A DNA stretch of 7,337 nt from Actinomycetota bacterium (GCA_030688105.1 JAUYIV010000214.1:1-7337); one strand, 5' to 3'. Numbered from the stretch's first letter, positions 1 through 6,827 are shown. Program-made: numbers and translations. The notes: generated from the sequence alone by a model not told the origin.

Positions 1-125
1 GCGGCATCGGGTTCACCTGGGAGCACGACGCCCACCTCTATTTCAAGCGGGCCAAGACCGACGAACTCCTCTTCGGGAGTCCGGCCTTCCACCGCTCCGT
101 GCTGGCGGACCGCCTCGGGATCTAG
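1..125 (+). CDS. Acyl-CoA dehydrogenase, C-terminal fragment
   Basis: The window opens inside this gene. Codons run from base 3 and give 40 residues before a TAG stop at 123-125. The peptide begins GIGFTWEHDAHLYFKRA, a motif typical of the last helices of FAD-dependent acyl-CoA dehydrogenases, where the family usually reads GG(I/T)GFTWEHD. These enzymes oxidise acyl-CoA thioesters to 2-enoyl-CoA and pass electrons to ETF. The short tail that follows (ending ADRLGI) is of normal length, so the 3' end looks intact. Chain-length specificity cannot be read from this fragment. It converges on the minus-strand gene ending at 145 with only 19 bases between the stop codons and no obvious terminator hairpin. 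Confidence 0.88.
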   Translation, partial: GIGFTWEHDAHLYFKRAKTDELLFGSPAFHRSVLADRLGI

Positions 126-144
126 TGCCCCGCGGCGAGCCCGC

Positions 145-765
145 TCAGCCGCTCACCGACTCGGCGAGCTGCGTGATCGCCTCCGGCGGCAGCTCGCCGG
201 TGAGCCGCCCGGCAACGGTGCCGTCGGCACCGACGAACACCCAGAAGGGGAAGGCGTTCAGGCCAAAGGCGTCACCCACCGAGAATGCCAGGTCGTCGGC
301 GATCACGGGGGCGGTCCATCCCTCGTCGGTTAGCCATCTGGAGGGCGGGAAGTTGGGCCGGGTCTCTGCGGTGCCCGTGGCCACCGAGTAGAGGTCGACG
401 CCGTCGGGCTTCAACCCGTCGTTCACCCATTGCTGCACCACGGGCACCTCGGCCTGGCAATGCGAGCACCAGTGGGCCAGAAAGATGATGATCTTCGGCC
501 GTCCGTCGTTCGTGATCGATACCGGGTCGCCCTCGAAGTCGGCCCCCTCGACCGTCGGGGCGGCCATGCCGACGGCGGGGTCGATCGGAGAGTCGTCCAG
601 GCGGGGCAACGCAGTGCCGGCAATCACGGGTTCACCGAACTGCCCGGAGTCGCCGCCCCGGTCGATCGTGAGCACCACGATCGTGATCAGGCCGATGGCG
701 ATCAGCCCCCCGATGACGGGCAGCCACGGGAATGGGCGGCCTCGGGCCTGCGGCCGATTCGTCAT
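145..765 (-). CDS. Membrane-anchored thioredoxin-fold (TlpA/DsbE-like) protein
   Basis: This 206-aa protein has an N-terminal hydrophobic anchor (about residues 13-34) followed by a thioredoxin-fold domain. The redox motif is CSHC (Cys100, Cys103) in the context AHWC, and a likely cis-proline is Pro173 in AFPFWV; both are standard for TlpA/ResA/DsbA-type proteins acting outside the membrane. The ATG at 763-765 was chosen because GGAGGAGG (770-777 on the complement) lies 4 bases upstream; a longer reading would run through the upstream gene in another frame. Its start overlaps the stop of the DsbB-like gene by four bases (ATGA), so the two should be made together. I infer that the DsbB-like protein re-oxidises this one, making it an oxidant. 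A reducing, TlpA-type role is also possible, because CSHC alone does not settle direction. Confidence 0.88.
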   Translation of the reverse strand: MTNRPQARGRPFPWLPVIGGLIAIGLITIVVLTIDRGGDSGQFGEPVIAGTALPRLDDSPIDPAVGMAAPTVEGADFEGDPVSITNDGRPKIIIFLAHWCSHCQAEVPVVQQWVNDGLKPDGVDLYSVATGTAETRPNFPPSRWLTDEGWTAPVIADDLAFSVGDAFGLNAFPFWVFVGADGTVAGRLTGELPPEAITQLAESVSG

Positions 766-1364
766 TGGTCCTCCTCCGATGAGACGGAAACGTGACCCAT
801 CGTCGATCCCGGCGCCAGGGCCAAATGGCCGGGCCGATCCAGGGCAAGTACGGCGACGATCGTGGCGAAGCATGCGAGAGCCATCAGGGGGATCGAGACG
901 AAGTCGAACTTCCACACATAGGCCGCGCTGCACGGGGCGAACACGTTGCACGATCCGACGTCGAGGTCGGGGAAGTGCTGGATCGTGTAGTGGTACGTGG
1001 CGATGAGGCCTCCGATGATGGCCAGGGGGAACACGTACTTGCGGACTCCGTCGTCGCTCCTGAAAGCGGCGATCCCCAGGATGATCGCCAGCGGATACAT
1101 CGCGATCCTCTGGTACCAGCAGTAGTCGCAAGGCGTGAAGCCGGCGATCTCGGAGTAGTAGAGGCTGCCCAGGGTGGCGATCAGTGCGACGAGCCAGGCG
1201 ATCCACAGGCCTTGACCGTGGACCGATCGGGCTACTCCCTCGAGGCCCGCCGCGGCGCGATCCGACACGAGAGAGGCAATCCATAGGACAATGAGAGCGA
1301 TGACCAGCGATCCGAGGACGAGCGTGCCCACGGCGAAGAACGTCGACACCGTGTTGACCGACAT
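762..1364 (-). CDS. dsbB: DsbB/BdbC-family disulfide bond formation membrane protein
   Basis: This is a 200-aa polytopic membrane protein. Hydrophobic segments lie near residues 8-33, 52-73, 86-102, 110-126 and 157-175. Two cysteine pairs identify the family: Cys79/Cys82 in the motif CDYCWYQR after the second helix, and Cys139/Cys144 (CNVFAPC) in the second outer loop. DsbB proteins pass electrons from an extracytoplasmic thioredoxin-fold oxidase to quinone. The usual core has four helices, so the first segment here looks like an N-terminal addition. I chose the ATG at 1362-1364 because GAGGTG lies six bases upstream; a GTG nine bases further up falls inside that ribosome site. The next gene, a thioredoxin-fold protein, overlaps by four bases and is the probable redox partner. 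Many actinobacteria use VKOR instead of DsbB, so this pairing is worth noting. Confidence 0.88.
   Translation of the reverse strand: MSVNTVSTFFAVGTLVLGSLVIALIVLWIASLVSDRAAAGLEGVARSVHGQGLWIAWLVALIATLGSLYYSEIAGFTPCDYCWYQRIAMYPLAIILGIAAFRSDDGVRKYVFPLAIIGGLIATYHYTIQHFPDLDVGSCNVFAPCSAAYVWKFDFVSIPLMALACFATIVAVLALDRPGHLALAPGSTMGHVSVSSEEDQ
770..777 (-). promoter_or_regulatory. Strong ribosome binding site that fixes the thioredoxin-fold gene start
   Basis: On the minus strand this reads GGAGGAGG and ends four bases before the ATG at 765. It lies within the last codons of the upstream DsbB-like gene, as expected for a coupled pair. Confidence 0.75.
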
Positions 1365-1397
1365 GGGGAGCACCTCGTGTGCGAGAGTCGGTGGCCG

Positions 1398-1403
1398 AGA
1401 TTA
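1398..1403 (-). promoter_or_regulatory. Possible -10 element for the dsbB-like operon
   Basis: The complement reads TAATCT, 33 bases upstream of the dsbB-like ATG and close to the TAnnnT consensus. No convincing -35 box sits at 16-19 bases, so this is a weak call based on position in the 84-base gap between two divergent genes. Confidence 0.3.
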
Positions 1404-1448
1404 CCGTTGCCTCTCATGTGCCCTGCCAAACAAGACGATGAAGACGCC

Positions 1449-1631
1449 ATGAACGTGATGAGATGGAACGGTCAGCCGGTGCCCGTCGACGGGTGGTGGA
1501 TCGATCCGCACGGCCATCGTCTCTTCCTGCGCGCCGGCGACCTGACGCCGATCTGCCCACGGTCCGGCCCGGCAACGGTGGCATGGACCCTGGTGCGCGG
1601 GGTCACCCGCCTCCGGCGGCCCCCCGGTTGA
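1449..1631 (+). CDS. Small hypothetical protein (60 aa) with WxDxHGHR-type core
   Basis: I do not recognise this family with certainty. The 60-aa peptide starts MNVMRWNGQPVPVDGWW and contains DPHGHRLFLRAGD and CPRSGPA. The pattern GQxVPxxG(W/Y) followed by a basic and then a GDxxPxCP segment recalls small bacterial proteins of the YjzC kind, but this is only a resemblance. About 85 percent of third codon positions are G or C, which supports coding. There is one cysteine, two histidines and no membrane segment. The ATG at 1449 has only a poor ribosome site; a second in-frame ATG at 1458 is an alternative, and an upstream in-frame ATG at 1377 would add 24 residues that overlap the divergent promoter region. 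The stop codon overlaps the first unit of a heptamer repeat. It could be co-transcribed with nothing else. Confidence 0.55.
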   Translation: MNVMRWNGQPVPVDGWWIDPHGHRLFLRAGDLTPICPRSGPATVAWTLVRGVTRLRRPPG

Positions 1632-1704
1632 CAGTTGACAGCAAGAAGGCCCACCAGTTCTCAATGTCCACTGTCAATTGTGAACTGTGAACTGCGAACT
1701 CGAT
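1628..1704 (+). repeat. Heptameric tandem repeats in inverted arrangement, hairpin-forming
   Basis: Two copies of TTGACAG (1628-1641) are followed, 21 bases later, by six seven-base units related to ACTGTGA (1663-1704: AATGTCC, ACTGTCA, ATTGTGA, ACTGTGA, ACTGCGA, ACTCGAT). The left arm is close to the reverse complement of the right units, so 1628-1640 can pair with 1665-1677 at 12 of 13 positions around a 24-base loop. The first unit overlaps the TGA stop of the 60-aa gene (1629-1631). There is no U-run, so a classical intrinsic terminator is unlikely. Confidence 0.8.
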
Positions 1705-1725
1705 CTGAGCCCGCTCGGGCTCGCG

Positions 1726-1731
1726 TACCAT
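1726..1731 (+). promoter_or_regulatory. Likely -10 element for a leaderless transcript
   Basis: The hexamer TACCAT matches TAnnnT and ends seven bases before the ATG at 1739, the spacing at which transcription would begin at the start codon itself. The gene has no Shine-Dalgarno sequence, which fits a leaderless mRNA, a common mode in actinobacteria. The heptamer array lies just upstream. Confidence 0.5.
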
Positions 1732-1738
1732 TGCAGCC

Positions 1739-2152
1739 ATGGGTGCAGTCGCGATCGGTGCCCTTCTCGTCGCAGTCCTTCTGGCGATCGTCGCCCTGAT
1801 GCTCTGGCAGAGCGCCCGCCGGAGCCCGCTCGACGATCCCGCCGAATACGTCGTCGGTGAAGCCACCGGCTATGTCTACGAGCGGCTCTCCGATCGCGCC
1901 CTGGGGGGTATCGACCCCGACGACGTCCGTCTGATCCTCGAGTGGCAGCTGCACTATCACCAGGTGGTCGCCCCCCGGGAGAGCGGCACGCGTCCCGTCC
2001 TCGGCAGTGGCGACTCGATCGAGTACATCACCCAACGCGCCGCGGAAGAGGGCAGATCGTTCGATTATCTCGACATCGCCGAGGTGATCGCCGCCGACAC
2101 CGAGTACCTGGTATCGATCGGTGCCGTCGGTGAGCCCGTGGAGGAATCGTGA
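1739..2152 (+). CDS. Hypothetical protein with single N-terminal membrane anchor
   Basis: This 137-aa protein begins with a strongly hydrophobic segment (about residues 2-23) ending in WQSARR, so it is probably anchored with its C-terminal part on the cytoplasmic side by the positive-inside rule. The remaining roughly 110 residues are acidic, soluble and mostly helical in character, with no cysteines and no motif I recognise; the segment LILEWQLHYHQVV is amphipathic. No Shine-Dalgarno precedes the ATG, and a TACCAT box seven bases upstream suggests leaderless transcription. The stop overlaps the start of the zinc-ribbon gene by four bases (GTGA), and that gene overlaps the mutase in the same way, so this is the first gene of a three-gene operon. 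Function unknown; a scaffold or regulatory role toward its neighbours would be speculation. Confidence 0.75.
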   Translation: MGAVAIGALLVAVLLAIVALMLWQSARRSPLDDPAEYVVGEATGYVYERLSDRALGGIDPDDVRLILEWQLHYHQVVAPRESGTRPVLGSGDSIEYITQRAAEEGRSFDYLDIAEVIAADTEYLVSIGAVGEPVEES

Positions 2153-2453
2153 ACGTCCGCTGCGGCCGGTGCGGCTCCCAGTTCGACGTCCCGGGCGTCG
2201 GACGGCATGTCTGCCCGGTGTGCGGAACCCCGAATGAGGTGCGTCCCGCCGGAAACCCTGGCGGCATCGAGACACCCCCGGCTCCACCGCCCCCCCAGGA
2301 TCGACCCTCCCCACGGGTGATCTGCCCGGGTTGTGGCTACAAGTTCATCGTCGGGAAGGTCGACACCGCGCCCTGCCCCAACTGCGCGACACCGGTTAGC
2401 GTGACCGGCGTGGCCGACGAGGGAGGCGACGCCGCCGAGGAGGTTGAGGGAGA

Positions 2454-2457
<4 letters not shown>
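2149..2457 (+). CDS. Tandem zinc-ribbon protein
   Basis: This 102-aa protein carries two CxxC-x13-CxxC modules: Cys5, 8, 22, 25 and Cys59, 62, 76, 79. Both have identical internal spacing and similar context (CGxxF/CGxxY early, CxxCxTP late), which points to an internal duplication of one zinc ribbon resembling the MJ0042 type. A proline-rich linker (about residues 33-57) separates them, and the C-terminus is acidic. Such small ribbons bind one zinc per module and usually mediate protein or nucleic-acid contacts; no enzyme activity is expected. The start is the GTG at 2149, preceded by GGAGG within the upstream gene and overlapping its stop (GTGA). The same overlap joins it to the acyl-CoA mutase downstream. 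Why a zinc ribbon should accompany the mutase is unknown. Confidence 0.83.
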
Positions 2458-4091
<1,634 letters not shown>

Positions 4092-4092
4092 A

Positions 4093-4141
4093 GCCGTTGC
4101 CCGTTACCCGTTGCCCGTTGCCCGTTGCCCGTTCACCCGTT
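4093..4141 (+). repeat. CCCGTTG heptamer array after the mutase stop
   Basis: Six seven-base units in perfect register (GCCGTTG, CCCGTTA, then CCCGTTG three times, then CCCGTTC) run from 4093 to 4134, and a degenerate seventh (ACCCGTT) reaches 4141. The array starts one base after the TGA of the mutase gene. The same unit CCCGTTG recurs at 6020-6026 after the amidohydrolase stop. Confidence 0.9.
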
Positions 4142-4180
4142 TCGGGACAGAGCCACCGCATGGGTCGGACTGCTGGCCGC

Positions 4181-4187
4181 GGAGGAG
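4181..4187 (+). promoter_or_regulatory. Strong Shine-Dalgarno for the 54-aa ORF
   Basis: GGAGGAG is placed five bases before the ATG at 4193, the best ribosome site in this part of the window and the main evidence that the short ORF is translated. Confidence 0.6.
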
Positions 4188-4192
4188 TCGTC

Positions 4193-4357
4193 ATGAGTGA
4201 CCTCATTCGGTCACGCTTGGTCGAGTTCCTCGTATACACCGCTCTCGCCATTTCCCCGGACAAGATCCTTTACCCGCGGCTGGATCCGGCCCCGCCCCCC
4301 GCCGCGGTCCTGCCGGTAGGGGACCCGACGCCGGGGATCGGCGCCTTCCGTGGGTAG
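4193..4357 (+). CDS. Small hypothetical protein (54 aa)
   Basis: I do not recognise this 54-aa peptide. It begins MSDLIRSRLVEFLVYTALAI, possibly one amphipathic or weakly hydrophobic helix, and continues into a proline-rich tail (PAPPPAAVLPVGDPTP). In favour of coding are a near-perfect Shine-Dalgarno at 4181-4187 with five-base spacing and about four-fifths G or C at third positions. A perfect six-base inverted repeat (GTGACC at 4197-4202, GGTCAC at 4209-4214) lies over codons 2-8 and could form a hairpin that modulates initiation or be an operator-like palindrome. Upstream is the heptamer array behind the mutase; downstream, ten bases after the stop, is a GC-rich hairpin. It could be a chance ORF in GC-rich DNA, so confidence is moderate. 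Confidence 0.45.
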   Translation: MSDLIRSRLVEFLVYTALAISPDKILYPRLDPAPPPAAVLPVGDPTPGIGAFRG

Positions 4358-4366
4358 GGCGTCGGA

Positions 4367-4387
4367 CCGCTCCGAAGCGGGGAGCGG
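4367..4387 (+). terminator. GC-rich hairpin, possible terminator
   Basis: CCGCTCC (4367-4373) pairs perfectly with GGAGCGG (4381-4387) around a seven-base loop, starting ten bases after the TAG of the 54-aa ORF. No run of T follows, so if it ends transcription it would be of the U-less kind often seen in GC-rich actinobacteria. Confidence 0.45.
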
Positions 4388-4468
4388 GATGTCACCCTCG
4401 GTTCACCACCGCGGGACGAACCAAAAGCCCCGATCTCGCAAGTGCACGGAAAGTGATCGGACGTTTCC

Positions 4469-4503
4469 GGCCGAAGGCCGAGGGCCGAGGGCTGATGGCT
4501 TGG
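4469..4503 (+). repeat. GGCCGAG heptamer array upstream of the lipoprotein gene
   Basis: Five units in seven-base register: GGCCGAA, GGCCGAG, GGCCGAG, GGCTGAT, GGCTTGG. They occupy the middle of the 178-base gap between the 54-aa ORF and the lipoprotein gene. Unlike the other arrays this one is not attached to a stop codon that I can identify. Apart from this array and the hairpin at 4367-4387 I see nothing else defined in the gap. Confidence 0.7.
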
Positions 4504-4535
4504 ATCCGTCAGCGAGACAGGAACCATCGGTACTA

Positions 4536-4955
4536 ATGGTGACGCGCCGCTCTGCGAGCGGACGCATGATCCTCGCCCTTCTCATCGTCTCGATCCTCCT
4601 CATCTCTTGCGACGACGGAGGCGTCGAACCGGTGCGGTTTGGCAAAGGCGAGGTACCCGGCTCGGTTCCGGCAGACTTCCCGGTCCCGCCCCACGGCGTG
4701 ATCGGGGCCACGATGGTCGACACCATCAACCACCGGACCGAGTTCTCGGTCAATGTCGAGTCCGATTTGCTTTCACTGGTGCAGTTCTTCACGATCGGGC
4801 TGGTGAACGAGGGTTACGTCGTCGACCGATCCGGAAGCCTGGGTCAGACCACCTGGGAGATCGGGTTCAGCCGTGGCGAGCTCTCGGGCACGATTTTGGT
4901 GAGCTCCGACGGCGGCGGGTTGTCCCAGGCCGTCGTGAGCATGAACGCGACCTGA
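4536..4955 (+). CDS. Putative lipoprotein
   Basis: The 139-aa product has a type II signal peptide: a basic start (VTRRSASGR), a hydrophobic stretch (about residues 11-22) and a lipobox LISC with Cys25 as the lipidation site. The mature part begins with an acidic, glycine-containing tether, then PADFPVPP, a motif often found at the start of actinobacterial lipoproteins, and then a mixed alpha/beta domain with no cysteines. I do not recognise a named family. The ATG at 4536 is preferred because it supplies the basic n-region, though its ribosome site (AGGAA) is distant; the ATG at 4566 would give a bare hydrophobic start and is the alternative. A short hairpin (4547-4561) lies between them. 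The next ORF begins two bases after the stop, so it is probably the first gene of an operon with the amidohydrolase. Confidence 0.75.
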   Translation: MVTRRSASGRMILALLIVSILLISCDDGGVEPVRFGKGEVPGSVPADFPVPPHGVIGATMVDTINHRTEFSVNVESDLLSLVQFFTIGLVNEGYVVDRSGSLGQTTWEIGFSRGELSGTILVSSDGGGLSQAVVSMNAT

Positions 4956-4957
4956 CG

Positions 4958-5161
4958 GTGGGGCGACTTCGCAGATTTCCCAATCACCGGTTCGTCGGGA
5001 CCCGCGACGACATGGTGGTGCACGACTGTGACGACGAGGCGCGGTTTTCAGCCCTGGAGGCCCGGGTGGCGGCCGACGACCTGGAGAGGCGCAACCTGCT
5101 TGCCGGCTTCGGGCCGGACACCCTTGCCGAGGCCCGTAACCGAGGGTTCTCGGCGCGGTGA
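4958..5161 (+). CDS. Small conserved-looking hypothetical protein (67 aa)
   Basis: This GTG-started ORF encodes 67 residues with the layout RFPNHRFVGTRDDMVVHDCDDE at the start, a charged helix in the middle (ALEARVAADDLERRNLL), and GPDTLAEARNRGF near the end. The last motif looks like a conserved signature of small actinobacterial proteins that I recall only loosely, so I give no function. It has one cysteine, is soluble and strongly charged. The GTG at 4958 follows the lipoprotein stop by two bases, with no good Shine-Dalgarno, implying translation by reinitiation. Its stop overlaps the amidohydrolase GTG (GTGA), placing it between two clear genes in a coupled operon. Its tight fit into the operon is the strongest support that it is real. 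Confidence 0.65.
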   Translation: MGRLRRFPNHRFVGTRDDMVVHDCDDEARFSALEARVAADDLERRNLLAGFGPDTLAEARNRGFSAR

Positions 5162-6012
5162 CCCGATTCGTCGACTTCCACGTGCACCCCCCGCTCAAGG
5201 AATTTCTCGATGGTGCATTCGGTCCGTTCATCGAAGGGCTCCGGGCCGAGTTCGACGCCGACATCTCACCGATGACGATCGATGAGATCGCCGATCACTA
5301 TCGGTCGCTCGACGGGATCGCCGTGCTGCTGGCCTGGGATGCGGAGCGGGCCACCGGTCGGCCCGCCTTCACCGGCGCCCGCGTCGCCGAATTGGTGGCG
5401 GAGCACCCCGACGTCTTCGTCGGCTTCGGATCCGTCGACCCGGTCAACGGAGCGGCTGCAGTCGCCGGGCTGCACGAGGCGGCGCGGCTGGGGCTCAAGG
5501 GCCTGAAATTCCATCCGCCCGCACAGCGCTTCTCACCGGCGGATCGGCGGTTGTACCCGGTGTGGGAGGCGGCCGCATCACTCGAGCTGCCCGTCCTCAT
5601 CCACACCGGCTACACGGCCCTGGGGGCCGGCCTGCCCGGGGGAGGGGGGATCGAGCTCTCGTACGGTGATCCGACCCTGATCGAGCGCGTTGCGGTCGAT
5701 CTCCCGTCCCTGAAGATCGTGCTGGCGCACCCTTCGTGGCCGTGGCAGGAGCAGGCCATCGCCATCGCCCGCCACAAGCCGAACGTGTATCTCGAGCTGT
5801 CGGGCTGGTCGCCGTCGAGGTTCCCCGAGTCGCTCATCGAGGCCATCAAGGGCCCGCTCCTCGAGCGAACCCTGTTCGGCACCGACTTCCCTTTCCTCAC
5901 GCCGGAGCGCTGGATGAAGTCATTCGAGCGGCTGGGCTTCTCCGACGATGCGACCGACCGGATTCTGCGCGCCAACGCGGTCGAGCTCCTGGGGTTGGAG
6001 ACGCACGCGTAA
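5158..6012 (+). CDS. Amidohydrolase-2 family metal-dependent hydrolase or decarboxylase
   Basis: This 284-aa protein is a TIM-barrel metalloenzyme of the amidohydrolase superfamily, amidohydrolase-2 group (relatives include ACMSD and gamma-resorcylate decarboxylase). Expected metal-site residues are present: the HxH motif after strand 1 (His8, His10 in VDFHVH), His149 (LIHTG), His191 (LAHPSW) and Asp243 (FGTDFP). KFHPP (117-121) is a further conserved segment. Length is normal for the smaller members of the group. Substrates in this family are hydrolysed or decarboxylated in the cytoplasm; nothing here identifies the substrate. The start is the GTG at 5158, overlapping the preceding stop by four bases; the sequence GAGGG lies about a dozen bases upstream. 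It is the last gene of the lipoprotein operon, and its stop is followed at once by a short heptamer array. Confidence 0.88.
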   Translation: MTRFVDFHVHPPLKEFLDGAFGPFIEGLRAEFDADISPMTIDEIADHYRSLDGIAVLLAWDAERATGRPAFTGARVAELVAEHPDVFVGFGSVDPVNGAAAVAGLHEAARLGLKGLKFHPPAQRFSPADRRLYPVWEAAASLELPVLIHTGYTALGAGLPGGGGIELSYGDPTLIERVAVDLPSLKIVLAHPSWPWQEQAIAIARHKPNVYLELSGWSPSRFPESLIEAIKGPLLERTLFGTDFPFLTPERWMKSFERLGFSDDATDRILRANAVELLGLETHA

Positions 6013-6033
6013 TCCCTTGCCCGTTGCCCATCA
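6013..6033 (+). repeat. Short heptamer run after the amidohydrolase stop
   Basis: Directly after the TAA come TCCCTTG, CCCGTTG and CCCATCA in seven-base register, with CCTGCCA possibly a fourth, decayed unit. CCCGTTG is identical to the unit of the array at 4093-4141. The run is short, so on its own it would be weak; it is listed because sequence, register and position after a stop all match the longer array. Confidence 0.5.
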
Positions 6034-6052
6034 CCTGCCATCTGTGCGTCTT

Positions 6053-6084
6053 CCCCCGGCTCCCGGGGGGAGTCCCCGAAGGGG
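6053..6084. terminator. Hairpins between convergent genes, possible bidirectional terminator
   Basis: Two GC-rich stems lie side by side: CCCCCG (6053-6058) with CGGGGG (6064-6069), and CCCC (6074-6077) with GGGG (6081-6084) around a GAA triloop. They are in the 194-base gap where the amidohydrolase (+) and alpha/beta hydrolase (-) converge, a natural site for termination from both sides. There is no T-run. From 6085 to 6160 I see only further GC-rich sequence with minor stems. Confidence 0.4.
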
Positions 6085-6162
6085 GAGGGGGGCGGCTGAC
6101 CCTCCGGGCGAGCCTGGACCCGTGCGAAGCAAGGCCCGGCCGAGGACGGCGAAGTCCGTGCC

Positions 6163-6204
6163 GGCAGCCGGAAGCGGGCAGCCGGAAGCGGGCAGCCGGC
6201 AACC
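6163..6204 (-). repeat. 14-base (2 x 7) repeat array after the alpha/beta hydrolase stop
   Basis: On the plus strand GGCAGCCGGAAGCG occurs twice exactly (6163-6176, 6177-6190) and a third time with changes (6191-6204). Read in the direction of the adjacent minus-strand gene, the base after its TAG begins heptamers CCGGTTG, CCGGCTG, CCCGCTT, CCGGCTG, CCCGCTT, CCGGCTG (6206 down to 6165). These are close to the CCCGTTG unit found at 4093 and 6020. Confidence 0.85.
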
Positions 6205-6206
6205 GG

Positions 6207-6827
6207 CTATCCGAAGTGCTCCACCAGCGCCTTCCCCACCGCCTCCTCCCGAAAGAAGAAGAAGTGGTCGCTCCCCTCCACGACCTCGAGTCGGGCCCCG
6301 ATCGAGTCGGCATAGGAGCGCAGGTCGTCGACTCTCGTGAACTGGTCCCGATCGCCGATCACGAACAGGCGGCCCGCCGGCTCCAGCTCACCCGGTTCGG
6401 GGAGCAGGCGGCCCCGATCGTCGGGGAACCACACCGGTGGGGCGATCCCGGCGTACTCGAACCGTGAGGCTGTCTGCGCCTGCCATCGCAACGCCACCAC
6501 CCCGCCGAACGACCATCCCGCAACCCCGGTCTTCAAGTCGGGATGGGTATCCCGAGCGGTGCGGACCGCCGCGTCGACGTCGGCGACCTCTTCGGTGCCA
6601 TCGCCCATCACTCCTTGCGACCGCCCGACACCGCGGAAGTTGAAGCGGAGCACGGCCAGCCCGGCGTCGCTCATCGCGCCGGCCAGGCTCTTGAGGAGCG
6701 GGGCGTTCATCGTGCCTCGCTGCCTCGGATCGGGGTGACAGAGGACCACGGCGCCTCTTGGTGTCTCGGGGGTCGACCACGCCGCCTCGAGGGTCAGCCC
6801 GTCGGCCGTCTCAAAGGTGGCGGTCAC
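6207..6827 (-). CDS. Alpha/beta hydrolase
   Basis: This 206-aa cytoplasmic protein has the alpha/beta-hydrolase fold: an early CHPDPRQRGTMN segment (30-41, like the HPHPxxGGTM loop of dienelactone-hydrolase-like relatives), FRGVGRS (64-70), the nucleophile elbow GWSFGG with Ser106, a likely acid Asp161 in IGDRDQF, and His188 in GSDHFFF. The catalytic triad therefore looks complete. The length fits the small, lid-poor subgroup often annotated as alpha/beta hydrolase or dienelactone hydrolase; the substrate cannot be told. The GTG at 6827 is chosen because it begins just before the conserved first strand (ATFETADG) and overlaps the stop of the upstream small ORF as GTGA; an in-frame extension to 7082 would be low-complexity and would run into the divergent promoter region. 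The 3' end abuts a repeat array. Confidence 0.86.
   Translation of the reverse strand: MTATFETADGLTLEAAWSTPETPRGAVVLCHPDPRQRGTMNAPLLKSLAGAMSDAGLAVLRFNFRGVGRSQGVMGDGTEEVADVDAAVRTARDTHPDLKTGVAGWSFGGVVALRWQAQTASRFEYAGIAPPVWFPDDRGRLLPEPGELEPAGRLFVIGDRDQFTRVDDLRSYADSIGARLEVVEGSDHFFFFREEAVGKALVEHFG

Noticed and set aside
145..1284. A single long minus-strand protein joining the thioredoxin-fold domain to upstream sequence
   Set aside because: The upstream part is an out-of-frame reading of the dsbB-like gene; a strong ribosome site and the ATGA overlap place the true start at 765.
4093..4141. CRISPR array
   Set aside because: Units are 7 bases with no spacers between them and no cas genes are present; it is a simple tandem repeat.
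4358..4535. Cobalamin riboswitch near the B12 mutase
   Set aside because: I could not find a B12-box-like sequence here or upstream of the mutase operon; the gap holds only a GC hairpin and a heptamer array.
6085..6160. RNase P RNA-like or other structured RNA core
   Set aside because: The phrase around 6140-6157 slightly recalls GAGGA...GTCC motifs, but the conserved context and length are missing.
5736..6467. Open frame of 243 codons on plus spanning the amidohydrolase end and hydrolase end
   Set aside because: It runs out of frame through one gene, across the intergenic repeats and antisense to another, with no domain features.
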